Shown: positions 51,380 through 60,339 of the stretch, piece after piece | Layout: every line of letters starts with the position of its first letter | How positions within the stretch are numbered: the first letter of the stretch is position 1 | Source: Bacteroidales bacterium | Lineage (GTDB): Bacteria > Bacteroidota > Bacteroidia > Bacteroidales > UBA932 | Length of the DNA: 64,000 nt | Direction of reading: 5' to 3' | NCBI GenBank assembly: GCA_017527625.1 | Contig: JAFXPV010000023.1 | Coordinates: forward strand, 1-64,000 | The notes under the pieces: generated by a model | What the model was told of the DNA's origin: nothing | Database searches by the model: none | What the model saw: only the letters and a program-made list of their open reading frames with translations | Position numbers and translations under genes: made by a program

Positions 51380-51409
51380 CAAATATACAAAGTTTTTTTT
51401 GTATATTTG
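51380..51409. promoter_or_regulatory. Divergent promoter dyad between the kinase operon (-) and nuclease gene (+)
   Basis: CAAATATACAAA (51380-51391), a 6-bp spacer and TTTGTATATTTG (51398-51409) are a perfect 12-bp inverted repeat. The outer 8 bp of each arm are a -7 box (TATATTTG). The plus box is 32 bp before the nuclease ATG; the minus box ends 5 bp before the kinase ATG, implying a near-leaderless transcript or a different function for the dyad. Confidence 0.55.
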
Positions 51410-51441
51410 TTAGAATCTGTACTTGCGGGATCCCTATAAAA

Positions 51442-53511
51442 ATGAAAAAATACGCAAATTATCTGATTGTGCTGGCTTCCGTGCTTGTTGCAATGTCCTG
51501 CGGAGAGCCTGAGGCTGCTCCTTATCTCAATATCAGCTTCCCCTCAGTTTCTGCCGGGGCTGAAGGTAAGGTGATAGATCTTACAGTCATTTCGAACCAA
51601 AGCTGGACGGCTTCCGCCGATGTGCCGTGGCTGACCGTTTCCCCGTCATCAGGGACAGGGAACGTCGATGTCAAGGTGACTGCCGCACAAAATAATGACG
51701 AAGCCCGCAAGGGTGTCGTCACGTTCTCGTGGAGCGGCACGCCGGTGACGCTGACGGTGCAGCAGGCTTCCGGCAAAAAAGAAGATCCGAAGCCAGAGGA
51801 CGGGACTGTCTCCATCGCCCAGCTGCGCAAGCTCTACGACGAAGGGCAGAAAGGCGACAAGTATAACACGACTGCGAAGTACATCATCCAGGGCTCGGTC
51901 ATCAGCGACTATCGTCAGGACGGCATCGACAATTACACGACCTCCAGGGCGATGGTCATCAGTGACGGCACGGCCGGCATAATGCTGTATCTCGACGCCA
52001 ACAACACTGAATTCAAACCGGGTGACGAAGTGAAGGTGACAGTCGTCAAGGGACAGGAGCTGAGCCGCTACAACAAAGGCCCCGTGCAGATCAACGGCCA
52101 GAAGATTGCCGGCGTTTCCAAGGTCGGCGAGAAAGCCCTGGAGCCCGTGGAAATTTCTGCGGCCGAACTGCTGACCAACAAGTACGAGTCGATGTACGTT
52201 GCTGTCAAGGACGTCCAGTGCCAGGCATCAGAGATAGGCAAGACCTTCGTGATGAAGGATGCCCACACCTCCATCATTATGGAAGGCAAGGACGGCGAAG
52301 TGTTCGACATCTTCACCAGCAAGTACGCAAGTTTCGGCAAGGACAAGGTTCCGACCGGCAGCGGCACCCTCAAGGGCATCGGCAGCGTTTACGGCGAACG
52401 CATCCAGATCTGCATCGCGAAACTGAGCGATTTCGCCGGACTGACAGGCGAACGCTTCTCGGGCGCAGGCTCGTTCTCGCTGTTCTACTCCGAGTTCACC
52501 GGCAAGGGAGACAAAGGCTCCTATGTGATCCAGGTTCTCGGCGACGTGGACTGGACTGCTTCCTGCGACAACGATGCATTCACTCTCTCCGCCACTTCCG
52601 GCAAAGGCGCAGGTGAAGTCACCCTGTCCTACGGGGACAACCCCAGCACGACACAGAACAGAGTGGCGAAAGTCACATTCAGGACCGAGGCTGCCGTGCC
52701 GCAGAAGGAACTGGTTTTCACATTCACCCAGCTTCCCTATCAGGAGCTCAAGTCCGACAAGGTTCCCTATCGTCTGGAAATCCCTGCCGTAGAGGCTCAG
52801 GACAGCGTGGTGTTCATCACCCACGACTTCGACCTGGCCGGTGAGAAGGTCTACAACTATTCACTTTACTATGATGCCCGCTACAAAGTGTCGCACTGGG
52901 TGGCATACCCCCTGTATGAAGCGATGCTCAGCGGAACCCAGCGTACTGACGCCTGGGGATACGACCCCAAGGTGCCCGAGCGCGACCAGGCCCGCATCCT
53001 CAAGGCATTCTCCGGCTACAGCCGCGGCCACCAGCTGCCGTCTGCCGACCGCCTTGTCAATGCAGCCGCCAACGCCCAGACCTTCTATGCCACCAACATC
53101 ACGCCTCAGGTCGAGAGTATGAACTCAGGGGTGTGGGAGACTCTGGAGAAAGACCTGCGTGTGGTGGCCCGCAACTGCGACACGGTATATGTCGTGACGG
53201 GATGCGTGGTCAAGACTGCCGGCGACCAGACCGTCAAGTACATCAAGGACAACAACGGCGCTGACGTCGCCGTGCCCAAGGCTTATTACAAAGTCTGCCT
53301 GAAATACAAAGCCGAAGGCGGGGTTGGCGGCGGCTACAACGCTATCGGCTTCTGGATGGAAAACAAAAACCTCGGCGGCAGCGTCAAGGATTATGTGAAG
53401 TCCGTCGACGAGATCGAGAAGCTCACCGGCTTCGATTTCTTCCATAACCTGGACGATGCCATCGAAAACAACGTAGAGAAAAACAAGAACACCGACGGGT
53501 GGAACTTGTAA
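51442..53511 (+). CDS. Secreted BACON/OB-fold/NUC1-type nuclease lipoprotein
   Basis: A 689-residue lipoprotein (lipobox VAMSC, Cys20, from ATG 51442). Domains: BACON (~25-115; SNQSWTASADVPWLTVSPSS), an OB-fold-like DUF5689-type module (~130-330; KYIIQGSVISDYRQDGIDNY, DGTAGIMLYLD), a second BACON-like domain (~345-450), and a DNA/RNA non-specific endonuclease domain (~460-689). The nuclease motif DRGH appears as YSRGHQLPSADR with the catalytic His kept and Asp replaced by Ser; FYATNITPQVESMNSGVWE supplies the metal-binding Asn. It probably degrades extracellular nucleic acid for phosphate, nucleosides or matrix removal. manC follows after 20 bp. Confidence 0.85.
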   Translation: MKKYANYLIVLASVLVAMSCGEPEAAPYLNISFPSVSAGAEGKVIDLTVISNQSWTASADVPWLTVSPSSGTGNVDVKVTAAQNNDEARKGVVTFSWSGTPVTLTVQQASGKKEDPKPEDGTVSIAQLRKLYDEGQKGDKYNTTAKYIIQGSVISDYRQDGIDNYTTSRAMVISDGTAGIMLYLDANNTEFKPGDEVKVTVVKGQELSRYNKGPVQINGQKIAGVSKVGEKALEPVEISAAELLTNKYESMYVAVKDVQCQASEIGKTFVMKDAHTSIIMEGKDGEVFDIFTSKYASFGKDKVPTGSGTLKGIGSVYGERIQICIAKLSDFAGLTGERFSGAGSFSLFYSEFTGKGDKGSYVIQVLGDVDWTASCDNDAFTLSATSGKGAGEVTLSYGDNPSTTQNRVAKVTFRTEAAVPQKELVFTFTQLPYQELKSDKVPYRLEIPAVEAQDSVVFITHDFDLAGEKVYNYSLYYDARYKVSHWVAYPLYEAMLSGTQRTDAWGYDPKVPERDQARILKAFSGYSRGHQLPSADRLVNAAANAQTFYATNITPQVESMNSGVWETLEKDLRVVARNCDTVYVVTGCVVKTAGDQTVKYIKDNNGADVAVPKAYYKVCLKYKAEGGVGGGYNAIGFWMENKNLGGSVKDYVKSVDEIEKLTGFDFFHNLDDAIENNVEKNKNTDGWNL

Positions 53512-53531
53512 ACCGACAAAAAAGATTTGTT

Positions 53532-54629
53532 ATGAACGATAATTTTTATGCAATAATAATGGCGGGAGGCGTCGGAAGCCGTTTCTGGCCCGTAAGCAGG
53601 AATGAGATGCCAAAGCAGTTCCTGGATATACTTGGCGTCGGAAAAACCTTCCTCCAGATGACTGTCGACCGCTTCGCCAAGATAGTTCCCCGAAGCAACA
53701 TACTGATTGTGACTGCTGCCAAATACAGGGCCCTGATTAAAAAGCAGTTGCCGGATATAGCTCCCGAGAACGTTCTTTACGAACCATACAAACGCAATAC
53801 GGCTCCCTGCATTGCGTATGCCACGTACAAGCTCATCAGCCGCAATCCCGACGCGACTGTGGTGGTCAGCCCTTCCGACCATTTCATCGCCGATGAAAGC
53901 CTTTTCATCGACACTGTCTCCGCAGTCTTGAAGTACGCGCAGACGAATGACCAGCTTTTCACCATAGGCATCAAGCCCACAAGCCCGAATGTCAATTACG
54001 GCTACATCCAGGCCAACAAGAAGCGAGGCTTCGAGTTCGCAGGCCACAAGGCGTATGCCGTCAAGACCTTCACCGAGAAGCCGGACGCAGAGCTTGCGAA
54101 GGTATTCCTCGATTCCGGCGAATTCCTGTGGAATTCCGGCATTTTCATCTGGAACCTGAAGACAATCCGCAGCGAACTGGAGAGCTGTCTGCCCAATGTC
54201 GCCAGCTTGTTCGCCGGCGGAGAAGGCATCTATTACACCGACAAGGAGCCGGCCTTCATCAATAAAGTCTATGAAGACAGCACTTCGATATCCATCGACT
54301 ACGGCGTGATGGAGAAAACCAGGAAGGCCCACGTGTTCGAAGGTCTCTTCGGCTGGAGCGACCTCGGCACCTGGCAGTCCCTGTATGAGCAGGCGCCGCA
54401 CAAAGACGCCGACGGCAATGCCGTCCGCGCCAGTCACGCGGTTCTTGCGAAGATGGCTGGAAGCATCGTCTACGAAGGAGACAGCCGCAAACTTGTCGTG
54501 GTCAAAGGGTTGAAGGACTATATGGTGATAGACACGGCAGACGCCCTGATGGTCTGCCCCCGCGATGACGCGGCAGTCAAGGATATCCTGGTCGACCTGG
54601 CCGTCAATGATAAAGAAAGCTATCTGTAA
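53532..54629 (+). CDS. manC: Mannose-1-phosphate guanylyltransferase
   Basis: A 365-residue nucleotidyltransferase forming GDP-mannose from mannose-1-phosphate and GTP. ATG 53532 opens MNDNFYAIIMAGGVGSRFWP with the nucleotide-binding loop; MPKQFLDIL, VVSPSDHFIAD, FTEKPDAELA and SIDYGVMEKT are the expected substrate motifs. It lacks the C-terminal isomerase domain of bifunctional ManC proteins, as usual in Bacteroidota. Product feeds surface polysaccharide, fucose and protein O-glycan synthesis. Confidence 0.94.
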   Translation: MNDNFYAIIMAGGVGSRFWPVSRNEMPKQFLDILGVGKTFLQMTVDRFAKIVPRSNILIVTAAKYRALIKKQLPDIAPENVLYEPYKRNTAPCIAYATYKLISRNPDATVVVSPSDHFIADESLFIDTVSAVLKYAQTNDQLFTIGIKPTSPNVNYGYIQANKKRGFEFAGHKAYAVKTFTEKPDAELAKVFLDSGEFLWNSGIFIWNLKTIRSELESCLPNVASLFAGGEGIYYTDKEPAFINKVYEDSTSISIDYGVMEKTRKAHVFEGLFGWSDLGTWQSLYEQAPHKDADGNAVRASHAVLAKMAGSIVYEGDSRKLVVVKGLKDYMVIDTADALMVCPRDDAAVKDILVDLAVNDKESYL

Positions 54630-54649
54630 CGATTTCTGAGGAATATTGT

Positions 54650-54657
54650 TACATTTG
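54650..54657 (+). promoter_or_regulatory. -7 box of pheS
   Basis: TACATTTG matches TAnnTTTG, 20 bp before the pheS ATG at 54678; no clear -33 box. Confidence 0.5.
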
Positions 54658-54677
54658 CAGCTCAAAGCACAAGAAAA

Positions 54678-55712
54678 ATGATTGACGACAAGATTATCGA
54701 GGACCTTCAGAAACAGATTGACGAGTTGAAGGCCGCCTCACAGCAGCAGGTTGAAGAAATAAGGGTGAAGATGCTTGGAAAGAAGGGAGAGATCACCCGT
54801 CTTTTTGAGGAATTCCGCACCGTACAGGCCGATCAGAAGAGGCTCTACGGTCAGAAGCTGAACACCCTCAAGAACAATATGCTCGCCAAGATGGAAGCCC
54901 TCAGGGCTGCATTGGAGAGCCAGGAGGGCCCTCAGGGCTCGACCGACGACCTGACCCTGCCCGGCGACCGTATGCCGCTCGGCGCCCGTCATCCCATTTC
55001 CATCGTCCGCGAGGAAATCCTGTCCATATTCAAGAAGTTCGGTTATTCTGTGGCCGAGGGCCCGGAGATCGAGGACGACTGGCACGTGTTCAGTGCGCTG
55101 AATTTCCCGCCCGAGCATCCCGCCCGCGATATGCAGGATACCTTCTTCATCAATAATCAGACAGCCAACAACATTCTCCTGCGCACCCACACTTCATCCG
55201 TGCAGGTCCGTACTATGGAGAACCAGTCTCTTCCAATCCGTGTGGTATGCCCCGGCCGCGTGTTCCGCAACGAAGCCATCAGCGCTCGTGCACACTGCAT
55301 ATTCCATCAGGTAGAAGGTCTCTATATCGATAAGAATGTCTCTTTTGCCGACCTCAAGCAGTCCATACTCCTTTTCGCCCAGGAAATGTTCGGCGCCGAC
55401 ACCAAGATCCGTATGCGTCCGAGCTATTTCCCCTTCACGGAGCCCAGCGCTGAGGTTGACGTAAGCTGCAACATCTGCAAAGGCAAGGGCTGCAGCATCT
55501 GCAAAGGCACCGGCTGGCTGGAAATCCTCGGCTGCGGCATGGTTGACCCGAACGTGCTTATAGCCAACGGCATCGATCCCGAAGTTTACAGCGGTTTCGC
55601 CTTCGGTATGGGCATCGAGCGTATCGCTATGCTCAAATGGCAGGTCAACGACCTCCGCCATTACTTCGAGAATGACGTCCGTTTCCTGCGTGAGTTTGAG
55701 ACAGTTCTCTAA
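54678..55712 (+). CDS. pheS: Phenylalanyl-tRNA synthetase alpha subunit
   Basis: A 344-residue class II synthetase subunit. The N-terminal coiled coil (~1-85) is followed by HPISIVREEILSIFKKFGYS, the motif 2 region VVCPGRVFRNEAISARAHCIFHQVEG (landmarks VFRNEAISA and FHQVEG), YFPFTEPSAEVDV and motif 3 GFAFGMGIERIAMLKW. A CNICKGKGCSICKGTGW insertion resembles a metal ribbon found in some PheS lineages. pheT is not in the window, as is usual in Bacteroidota where the subunits are unlinked. Confidence 0.96.
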   Translation: MIDDKIIEDLQKQIDELKAASQQQVEEIRVKMLGKKGEITRLFEEFRTVQADQKRLYGQKLNTLKNNMLAKMEALRAALESQEGPQGSTDDLTLPGDRMPLGARHPISIVREEILSIFKKFGYSVAEGPEIEDDWHVFSALNFPPEHPARDMQDTFFINNQTANNILLRTHTSSVQVRTMENQSLPIRVVCPGRVFRNEAISARAHCIFHQVEGLYIDKNVSFADLKQSILLFAQEMFGADTKIRMRPSYFPFTEPSAEVDVSCNICKGKGCSICKGTGWLEILGCGMVDPNVLIANGIDPEVYSGFAFGMGIERIAMLKWQVNDLRHYFENDVRFLREFETVL

Positions 55713-55723
55713 AACACTATAAA

Positions 55724-57421
55724 ATGAAAATATCAAGTTTCTTCAAACTCGCAGCCATTGCGGGCTTGGCAGTCATTGCCGTGTCCTGCTCGAATGGCAA
55801 CAGGTCGTCATTCGATTACGACCCTGACGCACAGTTGGTTTTCATCGGCGAGGACATCGCCGTGGCACAGACCCAGTACGGTAAGGTGAAAGGTTACATT
55901 ATGAGGGATGTCTACACATTCCTCGGCATCCCCTACGGTGCCAGCACCGAGGGCAAGAACCGCTTTATGCCTCCTCAGCCGCCCCAGCCCTGGGACGGTG
56001 TCCTTCCCACAGTCTATTTCGGCGCCTGCGCTCCCCAGGCTCCCGGCAACTGGCAGTCTACATCCTACAAGACCTTCCAGGACGAATGGAACTATGCGTA
56101 TATGAGCGAGGACTGCCTCAAGCTCAACGTATGGACACCGGCCATCGACAAGGCCAAACGTCCTGTGATCGTATGGATCCACGGCGGCGGATACAGCTTC
56201 GGCTGCTCATACGAGCAGAAGGGCTACCTCGGCGAGAATTTCGCCCGCAGGGAAAACTCAGTCTTCGTTTCGATCAACCACCGTCTGAACTGCTTCGGCT
56301 TCACTGACTTCGCTGCAGTGGGCGGGGAGAAATACAAACACTCCGGCAATGTCGGTATGCTCGACTGCGTGGCTGCCCTCCAGTGGGTGAAGGACAACAT
56401 CGCCAATTTCGGCGGCGACCCTGACAACGTGACCATCATCGGCCAGTCTGGCGGCGGCGGAAAGGTCTGCATCCTCGCTTCTATGCCTTCTGCCAAAGGC
56501 CTCATCAGCAAAGTCGTTCCGCTCAGCGGCAGCGCTACCAGCGCAGGTGACCAGGCCTATGCAGAGGCTCTCGGCGCGGAGATTCTGAAAGCCGCAGGTC
56601 TGAAGCCCGGCGAAATCGACAAGCTCCAGGAGATGCCTTGGGAAGAATACTACGAACTCGCTTATTCAGTGTCACGTTCGTTCAGGCCCGAAGGTATGAA
56701 TGCAAGAGGCGCCTTCAGCCCTGTAGCTGACGACATCGACATTCCGAAGGGTACATTCTTCACCCTCGACCGCGACGACCTGCCCGATGTTGCGATGCTG
56801 CTCTGTACCACGACCAATGAATTCGTGTCAGACCGCGACGACCCTTCAAAAGAGCTGCTGACCAAAGCTGAAATTGTAGACCAGCTCAAGGCTAACTTCG
56901 GTGACAACGCCGAGGCTGTCTACGACGAATATGACAAACTCTTCCCCGGCAACAGCCCCTACGGCATTTACACCATCGTGAACACTCCGAGGACGAGCGT
57001 GCTGAACACTGCCAACGCCAAGCTGCACCAGAAATCTCCGGTATACCTGGCCTGGTACAACTGGTATCCGCCTATGTTCGACGGCCGCTACCGTTCGTTC
57101 CACAACATCGACATCAGCTTCTGGTTCTACAACACCGACGTAATGCTGTCGCACTCCGGCGGCGGAAAGGTGCCGCGCGCCCTTTCAGCCAAGATGGCCG
57201 ATGCCCTGCACGCCTTTATGCTGACCGGCGATCCCAACACCGGCAAGAAAGACGGCCTGCCGAAATGGCCGCAGTATACCAAGGAAGGTTGCGAGACGAT
57301 GATTCTCAACAACGTATGCGTCGTCAAGAATAATCCTGACACCCGCGCCCGCGAGCTGATGGGCAGCAACGTTCCTTCGCTGCTCCCCGCTCCCACACCG
57401 GCACCCGCTCCGGCTAAATAG
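55724..57421 (+). CDS. Type-B carboxylesterase family lipoprotein
   Basis: A 565-residue lipoprotein (signal ending VIAVSC, Cys22) of the carboxylesterase/cholinesterase family. YGKVKGYIMRDVYTFLGIPYG and SEDCLKLNVWTP are family signatures; the oxyanion loop is VIVWIHGGGYSFG and the nucleophile elbow is IIGQSGGGGKV, where most relatives have GxSAGG; the His is expected near SHSGGGKVPRA. A Pro/Ala tail (PAPTPAPAPAK) ends the protein. It starts 11 bp after pheS, so it may be read from the pheS promoter, an odd pairing. Substrate unknown; in related gut bacteria such esterases act on acylated glycans or drugs. Confidence 0.87.
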   Translation: MKISSFFKLAAIAGLAVIAVSCSNGNRSSFDYDPDAQLVFIGEDIAVAQTQYGKVKGYIMRDVYTFLGIPYGASTEGKNRFMPPQPPQPWDGVLPTVYFGACAPQAPGNWQSTSYKTFQDEWNYAYMSEDCLKLNVWTPAIDKAKRPVIVWIHGGGYSFGCSYEQKGYLGENFARRENSVFVSINHRLNCFGFTDFAAVGGEKYKHSGNVGMLDCVAALQWVKDNIANFGGDPDNVTIIGQSGGGGKVCILASMPSAKGLISKVVPLSGSATSAGDQAYAEALGAEILKAAGLKPGEIDKLQEMPWEEYYELAYSVSRSFRPEGMNARGAFSPVADDIDIPKGTFFTLDRDDLPDVAMLLCTTTNEFVSDRDDPSKELLTKAEIVDQLKANFGDNAEAVYDEYDKLFPGNSPYGIYTIVNTPRTSVLNTANAKLHQKSPVYLAWYNWYPPMFDGRYRSFHNIDISFWFYNTDVMLSHSGGGKVPRALSAKMADALHAFMLTGDPNTGKKDGLPKWPQYTKEGCETMILNNVCVVKNNPDTRARELMGSNVPSLLPAPTPAPAPAK

Positions 57422-57442
57422 GAGTGTCCGCACAGATGAATG

Positions 57443-57472
57443 AAGGCCGAGGGTTCTTTCCCCCGGCCTTTT
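57443..57472 (+). terminator. Terminator after the carboxylesterase gene
   Basis: AAGGCCGAGGG (57443-57453) pairs with CCCCCGGCCTT (57460-57470) with one mismatch and a 6-nt loop, followed by TTTT including the stem end. Confidence 0.8.
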
Positions 57473-57499
57473 ACGTGTGATCGCAGGTGCTTGCCAGGC

Positions 57500-58957
57500 C
57501 TATTCCTGCCTGGCGGCTTCCACCTTGGCCCTGAAAGGTATGACGGGGAGGCCGTTGCCGCCGATAAGTGTGCCGACCTCAAAGTCCTTGAAGCAGTAGC
57601 GTACCTCGACAGGGTTGGGGACGAGGTCGCACCAGACTGCGACTACTCCGCCCGGCAGGATTTCGGCCTTGGCCGGATGGAAAGTTCCGCCGCCGCCTGC
57701 CACTTCGAAACCTTTGATTTCGTCGGTGCCCATAAAGCCCAGCCTTGAATTGTCAAAGCGTATGAGGACGCGCCCGTCGCGCACTTCGGCCGACCTGAAG
57801 CAGGGATTGAGTGCGGGCAGCTGGTCGTAGCCGTAGGTCTTCAGCATAGCCATATAGCACAGGCGCTCTCCTATCTGACGTTTCTGGGAGGCGTGGACCT
57901 GCTTCTGCTCGTAAGGGTATGCGAGGTCGTTGGTGCCGATGATGGCTGCGTTGGGGATGCGTTGCGATGCGATGAACTGCTGCTCCCTCACGATGGGGCC
58001 GTGCTCGTCCTGGAATCCGTAGGGGCCGTCGTAATAATCGTAGGGGGTCAGCTCCACGATAAGGAAGGGGATGTCGCCGCGGCCTATGTCTTTCCTCCAC
58101 AACTCTGCCATCGCAGTCAGGCGGTCGGCATACTCGAGGTAGGAGATGCTGATGTTGGATTCTCCCTGGAACCACAGGATGCCGGCAATCGAGTAGCGGC
58201 TGGCCGGACGGAACATAGCATTGTACATAATCATAGGCTTGTACATTGCGTTGACCTTGCTGTCGGAGGCGTTGGCCAGGTCGACGTCCGGGTAGTCTTT
58301 CAGCAGCCCTTCGCTCATCCACGCCTCGATGACAGAGCCGCCCCAGCTGGCATTGATTATGCCGACGGGGACTTCGAGTATTTCAGAAAGCCTGGTGGCG
58401 AAGAAATAGCCGACTGCCGAGAAGGAGGGAGAATTGGCGGGGTTGCACTCTTTCCATTCGCCGCCCGCATCGTATTCGGGTTCGAGGGCCTGGGCCTTGC
58501 GCACTTCGAAAAGCCGTACGCCCTTGTATTTTCCGGAATGAGCTATTTCCTGCAGGGATCCTTCCACTGGCGTGCCGTTGCCTCCGGACAGACGCATCTC
58601 CATATTGCTCTGGCCTGAGCAGAGCCACACTTCTCCTATGAGGACATTCTTGGCCGTCACTGTTTCGTTGCCGCTGCGGGCTTTCACCGTCTGGGGAGTG
58701 AAAGTGGCTGCAGGGGTGCTGAGCATCACTTCCCAGCGGCCTTGAGAGTCAGCTCTTGCATTGACCGAAGAGGAAAGCCACGAGGCAGACACGGAAACGT
58801 TTGAACCGGGGTCGGCGAAGCCCCAGATGCGGGCCTGCGCAGATTGCTGCAGCACCATATTGTCACCGATGAACGAAGAGAACTTGAGATTACCTGCAGC
58901 GGCGGACATTCCGGCAGCAAGCAGCAGGCAGAGCATTGTGAGCAGACGCTTTTTCAT
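57500..58957 (-). CDS. Sialate O-acetylesterase-type SGNH esterase (first copy)
   Basis: A 485-residue secreted SGNH hydrolase. The start at 58957 (MKKRLLTMLCLLLAAGMSAA) gives a clear signal peptide; further upstream codons run into a repeat. An Ig-like N-domain (MVLQQSAQARIWGFADPGSN) precedes the catalytic domain with block I LCSGQSNMEMRLSG, WFQGESNISISYLEY, and a C-terminal HASQKRQIGERL His. Bacteroidota proteins of this class remove acetyl groups from sialic acids or, commonly, from xylan and other glycans. Paralogue of 61732-63213. Transcribed toward a convergent terminator, divergent from a GH43 gene. Confidence 0.88.
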   Translation of the reverse strand: MKKRLLTMLCLLLAAGMSAAAGNLKFSSFIGDNMVLQQSAQARIWGFADPGSNVSVSASWLSSSVNARADSQGRWEVMLSTPAATFTPQTVKARSGNETVTAKNVLIGEVWLCSGQSNMEMRLSGGNGTPVEGSLQEIAHSGKYKGVRLFEVRKAQALEPEYDAGGEWKECNPANSPSFSAVGYFFATRLSEILEVPVGIINASWGGSVIEAWMSEGLLKDYPDVDLANASDSKVNAMYKPMIMYNAMFRPASRYSIAGILWFQGESNISISYLEYADRLTAMAELWRKDIGRGDIPFLIVELTPYDYYDGPYGFQDEHGPIVREQQFIASQRIPNAAIIGTNDLAYPYEQKQVHASQKRQIGERLCYMAMLKTYGYDQLPALNPCFRSAEVRDGRVLIRFDNSRLGFMGTDEIKGFEVAGGGGTFHPAKAEILPGGVVAVWCDLVPNPVEVRYCFKDFEVGTLIGGNGLPVIPFRAKVEAARQE

Positions 58958-59034
58958 AATTGCAGAAATTGTTTCACTAAAGGTAGTGTTTTTTCCGTCT
59001 CGCGGCAAGCGCAGGGCGTTTCCGTGCCTCCGGG

Positions 59035-59152
59035 CATTTCCGCCCCACAGTATGGATGTGGGGCCGTGTGGTTCATACTGCCGCCACAATCCCGCCGCGG
59101 AAAGCCATTTTCCGGCGACAGTATGAAAAAATGCGCAGGAGATTCATTTCGT
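59035..59152. repeat. 118-bp direct repeat, copy A, upstream of the GH43-like gene
   Basis: Matches 60222-60339 with four mismatches seen by eye. It contains CAGTATG, CATACTG and CAGTATG in that order, so a hairpin can form between the first two (59048-59054 region with ~59075), and a second GC-rich stem (GGAAA/TTTCC). Not coding. Confidence 0.85.
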
Positions 59153-59179
59153 GGTCGAAGTATTCCCTATCTTAGTGCC

Positions 59180-60148
59180 ATGAAACGAATTGTCATCATC
59201 GCTATGCTGGCGCTGTCTGTCTGCGCCTGTTCCCGCAAGCCCGCGGCTATGAGCGGGAATCCGTTGTTTGAGGGCTGGTATGCCGATCCGGAAGGGATTG
59301 TGTTCGGAAACGAGTGCTGGATCTATCCCACCTGGTCACAGCCTTACGACGAGCAGTTGTTTATGGACGCCTTCTCATCGAAGGACCTTGTGCACTGGAC
59401 GAAGCACGAAAAAGTGATTTCGCAGGAAAACATTTCGTGGCTGCGCAGGGCACTCTGGGCCCCTTCCGTCATAGAAAAAGACGGCGTCTACTATCTTTAT
59501 TTCGGAGCAAATGATATGCATCAGAAGGGAGAAGGCGGCATCGGCGTGGCTACTGCCGACAATCCGGCCGGCCCGTTCAGGGACGCCCTAGGACATCCGC
59601 TGATCGATGAAGTCATCAACGGAGCACAGCCCATCGACCAGTTTGTGTTCAGAGATGACGACGGAACATACTATATGTATTACGGCGGTTGGCGTCATTG
59701 CAACTTGGTGCGGCTCGGCGACGACCTGATGAGCATCGTGCCCTTCGACGATGGTGAAACTTTCAAGGAAATCACCCCGAAAGGATATGTCGAAGGCCCC
59801 TTTATGCTCAAGCGCGGAGATACATACTATTTTATGTGGAGCGAAGGCGGCTGGACCGGTCCTGACTATCACGTTGCCTACGCAATGTCCGACAGCCCCT
59901 TCGGCCCCTTCGAACGCATCGGCACAATCCTCGAGTCAGACCCCGAAGTGGCCACAGGCGCCGGGCACCATTCCGTAATCAAGGGCCGCGGCAAAGATGA
60001 GTACTATATCATCTATCACCGCCACCCTCTCGGAGCCACCGACGGCAACGACAGGGTCACCTGCATCGAAAGGCTCTACTTCGACAAGGATGGCAGGATC
60101 CTGCCCGTGAAAATCACTTTCGAAGGAGTCCCCGCCACCCGCCTGTAG
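59180..60148 (+). CDS. GH43-type glycoside hydrolase lipoprotein
   Basis: A 322-residue five-bladed beta-propeller hydrolase, ATG 59180, lipoprotein signal ending SVCACS (Cys17). Catalytic landmarks: the general base Asp in GWYADPEGIVF, the pKa-modulating Asp in PIDQFVFRDDDGTYYMYYGG, and the acid Glu in GYVEGPFMLKRGDTYYFMW. Blade repeats such as APSVIEKDGVYYLYF are visible. GH43 enzymes are arabinofuranosidases, xylosidases or arabinanases; subfamily cannot be set by eye. The gene sits precisely between two copies of a 118-bp repeat. Confidence 0.85.
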   Translation: MKRIVIIAMLALSVCACSRKPAAMSGNPLFEGWYADPEGIVFGNECWIYPTWSQPYDEQLFMDAFSSKDLVHWTKHEKVISQENISWLRRALWAPSVIEKDGVYYLYFGANDMHQKGEGGIGVATADNPAGPFRDALGHPLIDEVINGAQPIDQFVFRDDDGTYYMYYGGWRHCNLVRLGDDLMSIVPFDDGETFKEITPKGYVEGPFMLKRGDTYYFMWSEGGWTGPDYHVAYAMSDSPFGPFERIGTILESDPEVATGAGHHSVIKGRGKDEYYIIYHRHPLGATDGNDRVTCIERLYFDKDGRILPVKITFEGVPATRL

Positions 60149-60221
60149 CCCCTGCCGCACCAACAGTGCGCAGGAGGGCGGCTCTACCGCGGACAGCACC
60201 GGGAATCCATAGGACGGAGTT

Positions 60222-60339
60222 CATTTCCTCACCACAGTATGGATGTGGGGCCGTGTGGTTCATACTGCCGCCACAATCCCGCCGCGGAAAGCCGTTTTCC
60301 GGCGACAGTATGAAAACATGCGCAGGAGATTCATTTCGT
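60222..60339. repeat. 118-bp direct repeat, copy B, downstream of the GH43-like gene
   Basis: Same orientation as copy A, offset 1187 bp, same internal CAGTATG/CATACTG/CAGTATG arrangement. The sequence at its left border (GGAGTTCATTTCC) resembles its own right end (GGAGATTCATTTCG), as if units could be joined in tandem. Confidence 0.85.
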
